Source of the DNA: Ramlibacter paludis
GTDB taxonomy: Bacteria; Pseudomonadota; Gammaproteobacteria; Burkholderiales; Burkholderiaceae_C
Assembly (NCBI RefSeq): GCF_022012305.1
Contig: NZ_JAKLTM010000003.1
Location: 558,001 to 622,000 of the forward strand
Length of the DNA: 64,000 nt
Direction: 5' to 3'
A model generated the notes under the pieces. That model was given only the letters and a program-made list of their open reading frames with translations. It ran no database searches and had not been told where the DNA came from. A program made the position numbers and the translations under genes. Each line of letters starts with the position of its first letter. Within the stretch, counting starts at the first letter, position 1. Shown in pieces: positions 16,594 through 27,900 of the stretch.

Positions 16594-18525
16594 TCAGGGC
16601 AGCCAGAGCCAGAACCAGAGGCGGATCCGGTCGACCAGCGAATGGGTCCAGATCCAGGCCAGGTTGCGCTCGCCGATCTCGATCTTGCCGACGCCCTTCA
16701 TGCCGGGGCGCAGGCGGCCGTAGTCGCCCACCATCTTCGCTTCGACCCGGAAGGTGTTCTTGCCGTCGCGCGCCTCGTTGACGGCGGTGACCTTGGTGAC
16801 CTCGAAGGGGAAGCTCGCCCCGGGCATCGAGTTGACCGTCAACTTGCCGCGCTGGCCCGGCTGCACCGCGGCGAAGTCGTGCTCGTCGACCATCAGCGCC
16901 ACCCGGAAGCTGCTGAGCGGCGCCAGCTCGAACAGCGACTGGCCCCGCTCCACCGGCGCACCCAGCTTCTGCGACAGGTCACCCGTCACGATCACCGCGT
17001 CGAACGGCGCCACCAGCACGGTGCGGGCGATCTGCTCCTCCACCAGTGCCAACTGCGCGCGCGCCTGCTCCAGCTGCGAGCTGGCCATCAGCGCCTGCGC
17101 CCGCTCGCGCCCCGCCGTCGCCTCGCGGTACTGGCCACCGTACTGTTCCACCTGGCTCAGGAGCTTGGCGCGTTCGACCCGCAGGTCGCGATCGTCCAGG
17201 CGCGCGATCACGGTGCCCTTGCGCACGGCGTCGCCGGCGCGATGCGGCGCGTCCTTGATGAAACCGTTGATGGGCGCGCTGGCCGAGCGAAGGATCTCGC
17301 CCTCGACGGTGGAGTCGGCGGTGACGCGCCAGTCGCCGGTGGCGAAGACGAAGAACAGCACGACCAGCAGCGCGGCCGCCCCGGCCAGCTTCCAGCCGGC
17401 ATGGCGCGGCCCCAGCACGCCGTCGCGCAGGCGCACGGCATCGGCGCCCGCATGCGCCAACAGCCCGCGCTCGCCGGCTTCCTGCAAGGCCACGAGGGGG
17501 CCGGCCACCGCGGCGACGGCGGCGCACAGTTCGAGGGTCGCCGGATCGAAGCCCTGCCCGGTGGCGCGCTCCAGCGTGAGCGCGCCGACCTGCTGCTCGC
17601 CGCGCCGCAGCGGCAGCGTCAGCACCGCGCCGGCGCCCGAGGCTTGCGCGAGCTGCTGGTGGGCAAACCGCACCAGCGGCGCCGAGTCGTCTTCGGCCGC
17701 GGGAAAGCCGACCGTCGCATGCTGGTCCAGCGCCTCGTCCATCGCGTCCTCGATGGCGCGCGTGAGGTTGCCCTGCGCCGCCACCTGGCTCGAATGCGAC
17801 ATGGCCTTCAGGCGCGTGCGGGGCCCCTGGCGCAATCCCAGCGCCACGCGGTCGCAGTGCAGGCGCGATGCGAGCTCGGTGACGAAGGCCGGTCCGCCTT
17901 CGGCCAGGCGCTGGTGCTCCAGCAGCGTGGCGACCAGGTCGAGTGCGAGCTGCTGCCGTTCACCCCCGCCTTCGGCCGGCGAGACCGCGGCGCCGGCAAC
18001 CATCTGTCGCCGCAGCCACGCTTCCAGCCAGCCCGAGCCCCATTGCAGCGAGCGCATCGCGGCGCGGACCTCGGGGTCGCTGCGCTGGGCGATCTCCAGG
18101 CCCACGGCGCCGAGCACCTGCGTATCGACCAGCAGCGGCAAGGCGAGCTGGTAGGCCACCGGCTCGTCCTCCGTGCCCGGCGCCGCCGTCCCGGGCCGCG
18201 CCAGCCGCGGGAGCACTACGCCGCGGCCCTCGGCCAGGGCGCGTTCGATCACCTGCGCGAACAGCGCGCGGTCGGGCGGATGGCGGGGATGGAAGGCGGC
18301 GGGGGCCAGCAGCTCGGCGCCGGGCTGCCGCAGCAGCACCACGCCGTCGCCGACCTCGCCGATCTGGGCGCACTGCAGGGCCAGCCAGGCCTGCGCGAAT
18401 TCCTGCAGCGATTCGGCACGGGCAAAGCGCCGCCAGGCCTCGTCGGCCGCGGCCGCGCGCTGGCCCGCGCCCGGCGCGACGGAACGCACCAGGCGTCCTT
18501 CCTGCATGCTGCTGTCGATGTCCAC
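16594..18525 (-). CDS. GAF-domain/HlyD fusion membrane adaptor
   Basis: This 643-residue protein has two GAF-like regions in its cytoplasmic half (about 40-160 and 200-350), one membrane helix (about 378-395, AGAAALLVVLFFVF) and a periplasmic HlyD-like half (about 400-620). The HlyD half has lipoyl segments ASAPINGFIKDAPHRAGD and VAPFDAVIVTGD flanking a short helical hairpin. The tail is rich in Trp and Leu (RLWFWLWLP). GAF domains usually bind small ligands, so export could be signal-gated. The GTG at 18525 abuts GAGGA with almost no spacing; the in-frame ATG at 18507 is a credible alternative. The gene sits between the DUF3467 gene (36 bp gap) and the M50 fusion (15 bp gap). Confidence 0.86.
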   Translation of the reverse strand: MDIDSSMQEGRLVRSVAPGAGQRAAAADEAWRRFARAESLQEFAQAWLALQCAQIGEVGDGVVLLRQPGAELLAPAAFHPRHPPDRALFAQVIERALAEGRGVVLPRLARPGTAAPGTEDEPVAYQLALPLLVDTQVLGAVGLEIAQRSDPEVRAAMRSLQWGSGWLEAWLRRQMVAGAAVSPAEGGGERQQLALDLVATLLEHQRLAEGGPAFVTELASRLHCDRVALGLRQGPRTRLKAMSHSSQVAAQGNLTRAIEDAMDEALDQHATVGFPAAEDDSAPLVRFAHQQLAQASGAGAVLTLPLRRGEQQVGALTLERATGQGFDPATLELCAAVAAVAGPLVALQEAGERGLLAHAGADAVRLRDGVLGPRHAGWKLAGAAALLVVLFFVFATGDWRVTADSTVEGEILRSASAPINGFIKDAPHRAGDAVRKGTVIARLDDRDLRVERAKLLSQVEQYGGQYREATAGRERAQALMASSQLEQARAQLALVEEQIARTVLVAPFDAVIVTGDLSQKLGAPVERGQSLFELAPLSSFRVALMVDEHDFAAVQPGQRGKLTVNSMPGASFPFEVTKVTAVNEARDGKNTFRVEAKMVGDYGRLRPGMKGVGKIEIGERNLAWIWTHSLVDRIRLWFWLWLP

Positions 18526-18561
18526 TCCTCAGGCCGCGCCGCTGGGGCGCGGCAGCCCGGC

Positions 18562-18897
18562 TTACTTGTCGTTGCGGGGGGCGGGCGACATCTGGGTGAT
18601 GCCGCCGCCCTCGACGTCGAGCTGCCCGAAGCGGCTTTCGTACTCCTTGACCACGCCGGACAGCACCATGCTCAGGCGCTTGGCGGCATAGGGGCTGATG
18701 ATGATGCGGTCGGTCAGCTGGATGGTGACTTCCTGCTGGCCGCGGTTCCACGCCTGGTTGACGCCGAACAGCAGCACGACCTCCTCGCGGGTGCTGCTGA
18801 CGTTGCAGACGTTGGCATACGCGCTCGACATGCGCGAGTCGTCCCACTTGATGCGGGGCGCCGCCGCTTGCTGCGGGGCTTCCTTGTTTTCAGCCAT
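18562..18897 (-). CDS. DUF3467 protein
   Basis: This 111-residue soluble protein has no signal peptide or membrane segment. The core (about 22-95) fits DUF3467: SSAYANVCNVSSTREEVVLLFG, then VTIQLTDRIIISPYAAKRL and the following helix. A short Ala/Gln-rich head and a Pro-rich tail flank it. The ATG has AAGGAAG upstream. It follows the giant gene by 43 bp and precedes the GAF-HlyD gene by 36 bp, so it is part of the same transcription unit. Function is unknown for the family. A chaperone or assembly factor for the export system is plausible from context only. Confidence 0.83.
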   Translation of the reverse strand: MAENKEAPQQAAAPRIKWDDSRMSSAYANVCNVSSTREEVVLLFGVNQAWNRGQQEVTIQLTDRIIISPYAAKRLSMVLSGVVKEYESRFGQLDVEGGGITQMSPAPRNDK

Positions 18898-18940
18898 GAA
18901 ATGAACTTCCTTCGTTGAACAACCGAACCCGCCGCGGCCC

Positions 18941-21900
18941 TCACTGCGGCGTCAGGAAGGAGAAGTCGTCCAGGTGCGACGACACGCCCTTCTTCATCAC
19001 GCTCGTCTGGCCGAAAGGCACGTAGCCCAGGCCGAACTCGCCATACGTCCCGTCCCAGTTCACCAGCCGCGACCCCACCAGGTAGCGCAGCATCGACGAG
19101 TTGTTGGAACCCTCGTAGTCGTTGCGGCGGCCGTTGCCGGTGCTCAGGGTGTCGTGCCCGTCGCCACCGACCAGCCAGTCGTCGCCGTTGTCGCCGTACA
19201 GCTTGTCGTCGCCGGCCTGCCCGAACAGGATGTCGTCGCCTTCGCCGCCGCGCAATTCGTCGCCGTGGTCGAACCGGATGCCTGCACGGTACGGCCAGTC
19301 GTGGCTCCAGTCATCCGGGTAATCCTCATCCCCGCGGCCGTTCAGGCGGCCCCAGTAGTCGGCGCTGTCGGTCAGGATGGCGATGCGTTCGGCCCCGTCC
19401 TGCACGCTGTCGGCCGCATAGCCCCAGTCGCGGCTGCTGATGTTGGCGGCGCGGTTGACCGCGAAGTCCAGCACCGCCAGGCTGTCGCCGTAGGCGATGT
19501 CGTCGCCGGCGCCGCCGTCGATCGAGTCGCGGCCCATGGCCAGCGAGGCCAGCTGGAAGTCGTAGTGCTTGTGGTACTGCTTGCGCCAGGCATCGTTGCC
19601 GTACCAGTGGTCGCCCTCGTCGCGCCAGTCCGGGTTCTGCCAGAGGTCGTCGCCGTACTTGTAGACCGGCGTGGCGGAGGCCGTGACGTTGACCACCGGC
19701 GTGCGGACGATCATCGCGTCCCCGATCGCCAGGTCGCTGCCGTCGCCGCCGTAGATGGCGTCGTTGCCCCACAGGACCAGGTCCGCATGGTGGCGGATCG
19801 TGTTGTAGGTCTTCCTGTTGATCACCTGCGTGCCGAGCTCGTCGCGCAGCGCGTATTCCAGGTCGACCAGGTCGAACACGCCGCGCGCGATCTCGTGGCC
19901 GGCGTCCGAGATGCCTTCGATGAAGCGCTCGAAATCGCCCGCCAGGTGCACCGGCAGGTTGAACGTGGGTTGCACCACCACGCTGTCGTCGCCCACCAGC
20001 ACGTCGTTGCCGCCCTGCCCCTGCAGCACGTCGGCACCCAGGTTGTAGCTGGCATCGACCACCCAGGCGTCGATGTGCTCGCCGTAGTAGCGGTCGCCCA
20101 GCAGTTCGAAGTTGCGGTTGACGAGGTCGGAGAAGTCGTCCGACAGGTCGTAGAAGCGGACCGCCAGGTCCTTCGCCTTCGCCATGGTGGCGTCGGTGAA
20201 GGTGAGCGTACGCGCGAACACCACCTGGTCGTCGCCCACCAGCGTGTCCTTGCCGTCGCCGCCGGCGACGCTGTCGTTGCCGCGGATCTGCCGCAGGTGG
20301 CTGCCAACCTCCGGCGTGACGGAGGCGTAGGCCACCATCCGGCCGCCGTCGGCCAGGCGCAGCGCGTTGTCCGCCGGAAGCAGCGTGGAATTGCCGAACA
20401 CGAAGGGCAGCACCGCCGTCTCGGGCGCCATGTTGGCGCCCGGGGTGACGTCCACCATCGGGACGATCGTCGTGCCGAACTGGCCGAGCGCGACGCCGAG
20501 CGCCGCCTCCGCGGACGCCGCCGTGTGGATCACCCACTGGCCCTGCATCACGTTGGGCGCGCTGCCGGTGTCGCTGTCCACCAGCAGGTTGTCGCCGACC
20601 ACGGTGTCGTCGCCCGCTCCGCCGTCCAGCGCATCGTTGCCGGTGCCGCCCGACAGCAGGTCGTCCCCGGCGTCTCCCGCCAGCACGTCGTCGCCGCGCT
20701 GGCCGAACAGCACGTCGGCGCCATCGCCACCGCCCAACGTGTCGTTGCCGTCGGCGAGCAGTTCCAGCAGCAGCGCACGGCTGTCCCAGGCGCCGTAAGG
20801 CGTGAGCAGCACGTTGGCGCCGGCCCCGTCCTGGCGGCCCGCCAGCAGCACCACGTCGGCGCCCAGCAGGGCATCGACGGTGGCGCGCGAGGCCGCCGGG
20901 GTGGTGGACCACCACGAGGACGTATTCAGCGCGACGCTGCCGGAGAGGTACGCCATGTCCAGCAGCAGCACGTCGCGGTGCCAGGAGCCATTGGCATCGA
21001 TGCGCGGGCTGCCGTCGGCATTGAAGGTGCGCGTGACGACCCCCACGTCGCCGAGCAGGAAGTCGCGCCCGCCGCCGCCCGTGAGCTGGTCGTTGCCGAG
21101 TTCGCCGAACACCTCGTCGTCGCCCTCGCCGCCGGCCAGCACGTCGTTGCCGCGCTGCCCGTGCAGGATGTCGGCGCCGCCCGAGCCGAGGATGGTGTCG
21201 TTGCCGGCCACCAGGTCGACGTCGTCGAAGCGGGTGACGTCGCGGATGACGTCACCGAAGGGAGCGGCGTAGCGCACCCACTGGCCGCCGGCGTCCAGGC
21301 GGCGGACGATGCGTCCGTTGTCGCCCAGCACGACGTCCTGCTGGTCGCCCGCGTCGATCCAGTCGCCGCCGTCGCTGCCGGCCAGCACGTTGTGGCCGCC
21401 GGTGATGTCGTCCTGGCCGTCGCCGCCGAAGATCGTGTCGCCGCCCTGGCCACCCAGGATGCGGTCGTCGCCGGCGTCGCCGTAGATCGTGTCGGCGCCA
21501 CCGTTGTCGGCGACCTGCGTGGAGACGGACAGGTAGTTCGCGTTGCGGGCGCCGTTCGGGTTGAACCAGCCGTGGTCGCCGAAGATGACGTCCTCGCCGC
21601 CGCCACCGTGGATTTCATCCGCGGCCGCGCCGCCGACGATGCTGTCGTTGCCCTCGCCGCCCCAGATGGTGTCGGCGCCGCCCAGCGCGATCGTGGCGCT
21701 GGGTGCGATGTCGCTCAGCTGGCCGTTGGCATAGGTCAGCACCGCGCCGTCGCCGAGGATCACGTCGTCGCCGCCGTTGCCGGACAGCACGTCCGCGCCG
21801 GCCGAGCCGACCAGGACGTCCCGGCCCGAGCCGCCGGACAGCGTATGCACGCCGCTGGCCGCCGCGTCGAGCGCGGTGACCTTTTCGAGGGCCCCCGTCG

Positions 21901-24900
21901 CGGTCCAGGTGATCACGGCATTGCCGGCCACCATCAGGTTGTTGCCCGCCGGGTCGCTGGCGCTGTCGGCGCCGGCGCCGGCGCCGGTGACGATGATGTC
22001 GTCCCCGTCGCCGCCCAGGATGGTATCGCTGCCGCCCGGCGCGTTGGTGCCGGGGGTGGCGGCCTGCCGCAGGACGCCGTTGACGTAGGTCAGCTGCGCC
22101 TCGTCGCCGAACAGCAGGTCGCGCCCGGCGTCGCCGCTGATCCAGTCGTTGCCGAGACCGGCGATGACGATGTCGTCGCCCGCGCCGCCAATGAGGACGT
22201 CGTCGCCCGCGGTGGCCGGGTCGCTGATGAACACGGGCACGCCGGCCACGTAGTCGATCACGCCCTGGTCGCCCAGCAGGATGTCGGCGCCCGCGCCGGC
22301 GTCCATGGTGTCGTTGCCGGCGCCGCCCACCAGGATGTCCGCGCCGCTGCCGGAGACCACGTGGTCGTCGCCGCCGTCGGTGGGATCGGTGGTGGTGACG
22401 TAATCCAGCAGTCCGGCAATCCATTCGATGCGGCCGTAGTCGCCCAGCACCAGGTTGGCACCGTTGCCCGCGTCGATGACGTCGCCGCCGCCGCCGCCCA
22501 CGATGACGTCGTTGCCGGCGCCGGTGGTGATGGTGTCGGCCGCATCGGCGGCTTCCGGGGTGCTGGCCGCCAGGTCCAGGGTGGACAGGACCGGCAGCAC
22601 CTCGAGGGCGTAGTCCACCACGCCGTTGTCGCCCAGCACCACCTTGTTGCCGTCGCCGGTGGAGATCGTGTCGCCGGCCGCGCCGCCGACCAGCACGTCG
22701 AAGCCCGCGCCGCCGTAGATCGTGTCGGCGCCGCCTATCGTGGGCGCCAGGGTTGCGACGCGCAGCAGGCCGCCGGACGCATTGCGGTACACGCGGCCGC
22801 TGTCGCCCACCAGCACGTCGTTGCCGGAACCGCCCGTGAGGGTGTCGCCGGCCATGCCGCCCAGCACGATGTTGCCGCCGGCGTCCGCGCCCGCGGTGAT
22901 GGTGTCGGAGCCGCCGATGCCGGTGGCGGTGCTGAAGACATCGCGGTCGGCGCCGGACAGGTTCACCTGGCCGCTGTCGCCCAGGATGATCTTGCCGCCC
23001 AGCAGCGCCGTGATGGTGTCGCCCCCGGCGCCGCCGAGGATGATGTCCGTGCCGGCGCCACCTTCGATGGTGTCGGACCCGCCGATGCCTTCGTCGACGC
23101 TGGCCACGCGAAGGACGTTGCCGCTCGCGTCGCGGTAGACGCGGCCGCTGTCGCCGAGGATCACGTCGTCGCCGCTGCCGCCGAAGATGCCGTCACCTTC
23201 CGCACCGCCGAGGATGATGTTGCCCAGCGCATCGGCGCCGCCGACGATGGTGTCGCTGCCGCCGATCGCCGACTCCGCGGTGAAGACGTCGCGGTCGCCG
23301 CCGGAGAGGTTCACCTCGCCGCTGTCGCCCAGGATGATCTTGCCGCCCTCGGGTGCGGTGATGGTGTCGGCCCCTGCGCCGCCCAGCAGGATGTCGCGGC
23401 CGCTGCCGCCGCTGATGTGGTCGTCGCCACCCACGCCGTGGTCGGTGCTGGCCACGCGCAGGACGGCGCCGCTGGCGGAACGCCGCACCACGCCGCTGTC
23501 GCCGAGGATGACGTCATCGCCGCTGCCGCCACTGAGCGTGTCGCCCGCCGCGCCGCCGAGGATGATGTTGCCCACGGCGTCCGTGCCGGCAGTGACCAGG
23601 TCGATGCCGCCGATGGCTGCATCCAGCGTCTCGACGTCGCGGTCGGCGCCTTGCAGGTTCACCTGGCCGCTGTCGCCCAGGACGATCTTGCCGCCCAGCA
23701 GCGCGGTGATGGTGTCGCCGCCCGCGCCGCCCACCAGCAGGTCGCTGCCCGCGCCGCCGTCGATGGTGTCGTTGCCGCCGATGCCGGTGTCGGTGGAGGC
23801 AATGCGCGTGATCGTGCGGTCGGCCAGCCGGAAGACCCGTCCGCCGTCGCCCAGCACGATGTCGTTGCCGAGGCCGCCGGAGATGGTGTCGCCCTCGGCG
23901 CCGCCCAGGATGATGTTGCCCACCGTGTCGGCGCCGCTGGTGATCCGATCCGCGCCGCCGGTGTCGGCCTCGGTGGTGTAGACGTCACCGCCGAAGTCCA
24001 CCACCCCGTTGTCGCCGAGGATGGTCTTGCCGCCGATCAGGGCGCTGATGGTGTCGCCGAGCGCGCCGCCGAGGATCACGTCCGCGCCCGCGCCGCCGTC
24101 GATGGTGTCGGCGCCGCCGATGGCGGGCGCCTGCGTCGCCACCTGCAGCAGGCCGAAGGCAGCATCGCGATGGACGACGCCACTGTCGCCGAGGATGACG
24201 TCGTCGCCGGCGCCTCCGGTGATCGTGTCCTGGCCCGCGCCGCCCAGGATGATGTTGTTGCCGCTGCCGCCGGTGATCGTGTCGTCGCCGCCGAGGCCGA
24301 AGTGGGTGCTGGTCACGTCGCGGTTGGCACCCGCGAACGACGCCGTGCCGTTGTCGCCCAGGATGATGTTCACGCCGGCCGGCGCGCCGATGGTGTCGCC
24401 GCCGACGCCGCCGAAAATCACGTTGCTGCCGCCGTCACTGGTGATGGTGTCGGCGCCGCCGGTGGCGTCCGTCGCATCGGTGGCCGCCACGAGGACGATG
24501 GCGCCCGCGCCGTTGCGTCCCACGAGGCCGTTGTCGCCGACCACCACGTTGGTGCCGCCCGCCAGCGTGATCGCGTCGCCGCCGAAGCCGCCGAGGATGG
24601 TGTTCACGCCGTCGCCGACGGTGATCGTGTCCGCGCCGCCGAGGGCGATGTCGCTGGTGGTGATGTCGTTGGCGGCCGCGTCGTTCAGCGTGACGCTGCC
24701 GTTGTCGCCCAGCACGATGTTGGTCCCGCCGTCCAGGGTGACGGTGTCGGCGCCGAGGCCGGCCAGGATCACGTTGTCGCCCACGGCGCTGGTGATCGTG
24801 TCCGCGCCCGCGGTGGCGTCGCCGCTGTCGATGGACCGCACCAGCCGCCAGGCTTCGGAAGCATCGCGCAGCACTTCGGCGTTGTCGCCGGCGACCACCG

Positions 24901-27900
24901 CCCGGCCGCTGCCGGTGGCGATGTGGTCGGCCCCGAAGCCGCCGATCAGGATGCTGGTGCCGGCGCCGCCGGTGATCGTGTCGTCGCCGCCCTTGTCCAG
25001 GGCCGTGGAACGCACGTCGTTGCTGTCGCCCGCCGCGCCGTGGTTGAGGAAGATCTCGCCGCTGTCGCCCAGCACGATGTCGCTGCCGAGGCCGGCCTCG
25101 ATGTGGTCGCCGGCCGCGCCGCCGACGATCAGGTCGTTGCCCGCGCCGCTGGTGATGTGGTCGACGCCGCCGATGCCCGCATCGATGCTGTAGACGTTCT
25201 TGGCGACGCCCGCTTCGCGCACGACATAGCCGCCGTCGCCCAGCAGGATGTTGTCGCCGTCGCCGCCGGCCAGCGTGTCGTCGCCGGCGCCGCCCAGGAT
25301 GATGCTGCGGTTGGCCGCCCCCGCGCCGGCGCCGCCCGTGATGCTGTCGTTGCCGCCGATGGTGGGGCTGGTGCTGTAGACATCGCCCGTGAGGTCGGCG
25401 AAGCCGCCGTCGCCCAGGATGATGTCGCCGCCCAGGCTGGCGACGATCTCGTCGCCGGCCGCGCCGCCGAGGATGACGTCGGCGCCCTCGCCGCCCGCAA
25501 TCGTGTCCACGCCGCCGATGGCGTCGTCGATCGTTGCAACCGTCAGCACGCTGCCGCCGCTGCGGTGCACGCGCGCGCCGTCGCCGGCAATCACGTCGTT
25601 GGCCACGCCTCCGGTGAGCTCGTCGTTGCCGGCGCCGCCGATCAGGATGTTGCCCAGCGCGCCGCCGACGATGGTGTCGTCGCCACCCAGGGCCGCGTCG
25701 ACCGTGTAGACGTCTTCCGCTCCGGGGAGGAAGCCGGCCACGCCGTTGTCGCCGAGGATGATGTTGTCGCCCTGCGGCGCCTCGATGGTGTCGGCCCCGA
25801 CGCCGCCGAAGATGACGTTGGCCCCGCCCTCGCTGGTGATGGTGTCGTCGCCGCCGGTGGCGCTCTCCGTGTCGCTCGTCGCGACCAGGGTCACGACGCC
25901 ACTGCCGTCGCGCAGCACCACGCCGTTGTCGCCCAGCACCACGTTGTCGCCGCCGCCCAGGGTGATGGTGTCGGCGCCGAAGCCGCCGAGGATCTTGTTG
26001 ACGCCCGCGCCGGCATCGATGGTGTCGTCACCACCCAGGCCGGTGTCGTCGGTGGCGATGTCGTTGGCGCTCGCATTGTTCAGCGCCACCGTGCCGTTGT
26101 CGCCCAGCACGATGTTGACGCCGCCGCCCAGCAGCACGTGGTCGGCGCCGAGCCCCGCGATGATGACGTTCTCGCCCGCATCGCTGCTGATCACGTCGCC
26201 GCCCGCGCTGGCGTCGCCGCCGTCGATGGAGCGCACCCGCCGCCAGGTCTCGTGCTCGTCGCGGCTCACCTCGGCGTTGTCGCCCACGATCACCGCGCGG
26301 CCGCTGCCGGTGGTGATGTGGTCGGCGCCGAAGCCGCCCACCAGGATGCTGGTGCCGGCACCGCCGGTGATGGTGTCGTCGCCGCCCACCAGCAGGTCGG
26401 TGGAGCGCACGTCGTTGCTCTCGCCCGCGCCGGTGTGGTTCAGGAAGATCTCGCCGTTGTCGCCCAGCACGATGTCGCTGCCGAGGCCGGCCACGATGTC
26501 GTCGCCGCCCGCGCCGCCGACGATCAGGTCGCCGCCCGCGCCACTGGTGATGTGGTCGATGCCGCCCGTGCCGGGGGCGATGCTGCGGACCTGCCGCACG
26601 ACGCCGGCCACGCGCTCGACGTAGCCGCTGTCGCCCAGCAGGATGTTGTCGCCGTCGCCGCCGGCCAGGATGTCGTCGCCCGCGCCGCCCAGGATGATGC
26701 TGCGGTTGGCCGCGCCCGCGCCGGAGCCGCCGGTGATGGTGTCGTCGCCGCCGACGCCGGGGGCGGTGGAGTACACGTCGCCCGCCAGGTCCGCGAAGCC
26801 GGCGTCGCCCAGGATGATGTCGCCGCCCAGGCTGGCGATGATCTCGTCGCCCATCGCGCCGCCCAGGATGACGTCGCTGCCGTCGCCGCCGGTGATGTGG
26901 TCGACCCCGCCGGTGGCGTCGTCGACCGTCTCCACGCTCAGCACCGTGCTGCCGGAACGCAGCACCTTCGCGCCGTCGCCGGCAATGACGTCGTCGCCGC
27001 CGGTGCCATCGATGCGGTCGCCGCCGGCGCCGCCGATCAGCACGCTGCCGAGCCCGCCGCTGGTGCTGCCCACGCCGAGGATGAAGTCGTCGCCGCCCTG
27101 GCCCGCCGTGGTGGTCTCCACCCGGCCGCCGACCACGACCACGCCGCCGTCGCCGAGGATGATGTCGCCGCCGAGGCCCGCCGTGATGCGGTCGCCGGCC
27201 ACCGGGCCGACGCCGGCTTCGACGCCGCCCAGGATGATGTCGCTGCCGTCGCCGCCGTCGATGGTGTCCACGCCGCCAAGCAGCACGATGGTGCCTTCGA
27301 GGTCGATGGTCTCGATGCGCACGGCCAGGCCGCCGGCCCGAGTCACGTAGGCCGCGTCGCCGACGATGATGTCGTTGCCGCTGCCGCCGGTGATCTTGTC
27401 GTTGCCCGCGCCGCCGATCAGGACATTGGCCAGCTGGCCGCCGGTCAAGGTGTCGTTGCCGCCCGCCGCGGACGAGGTCGAGTACACGTCGCCGCCGATG
27501 ACCACCACGCCGGCGTCGCCGATCGCGATGCTGCCGCCGCCCAGCGCCGACAGCACGTCGTCGCCGGCGCCACCCAGCATCACGTCGTTGCCCTGGCTGG
27601 AAGTCAGGGTGTCGGTGCCGCCCTCGATGTCGTCTTCCGTCGCCACGCGCAGGACGCGGTAGGCGGCGTCGCGCACGATGCGCGCGTTGTCGCCGACCAG
27701 CAGGTCGTCGTTCTCGCGGCCGTCGATGAAGTCGTCGCCCAGGCCGCCCACCAGCACGTCGGCCTGCAGCCCGCCAATGATCGTGTCGGCACCGCCGTCG
27801 CCGAAGACGGCCAGGCCGCCCAGGGTGGCGCTGGCGCCGGTCTGCAGCAGCCGCACCAGGTCATCGCCGGCGCCGCCGTGCACCTCGAGGTAGCGCGGGT

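Noticed and set aside
11645-18525. A classical type I secretion operon (HlyB-HlyD-TolC)
   Set aside because: HlyD-like modules are present, but no ABC exporter with permease and no outer-membrane factor gene is found; a SecA-like ATPase is present instead.
22690-27100. Regularly spaced repeats resembling a CRISPR array
   Set aside because: The repeats are coding, in frame, of 116 and 465 residues, and degenerate. No short identical repeats with unique spacers and no cas genes are present.
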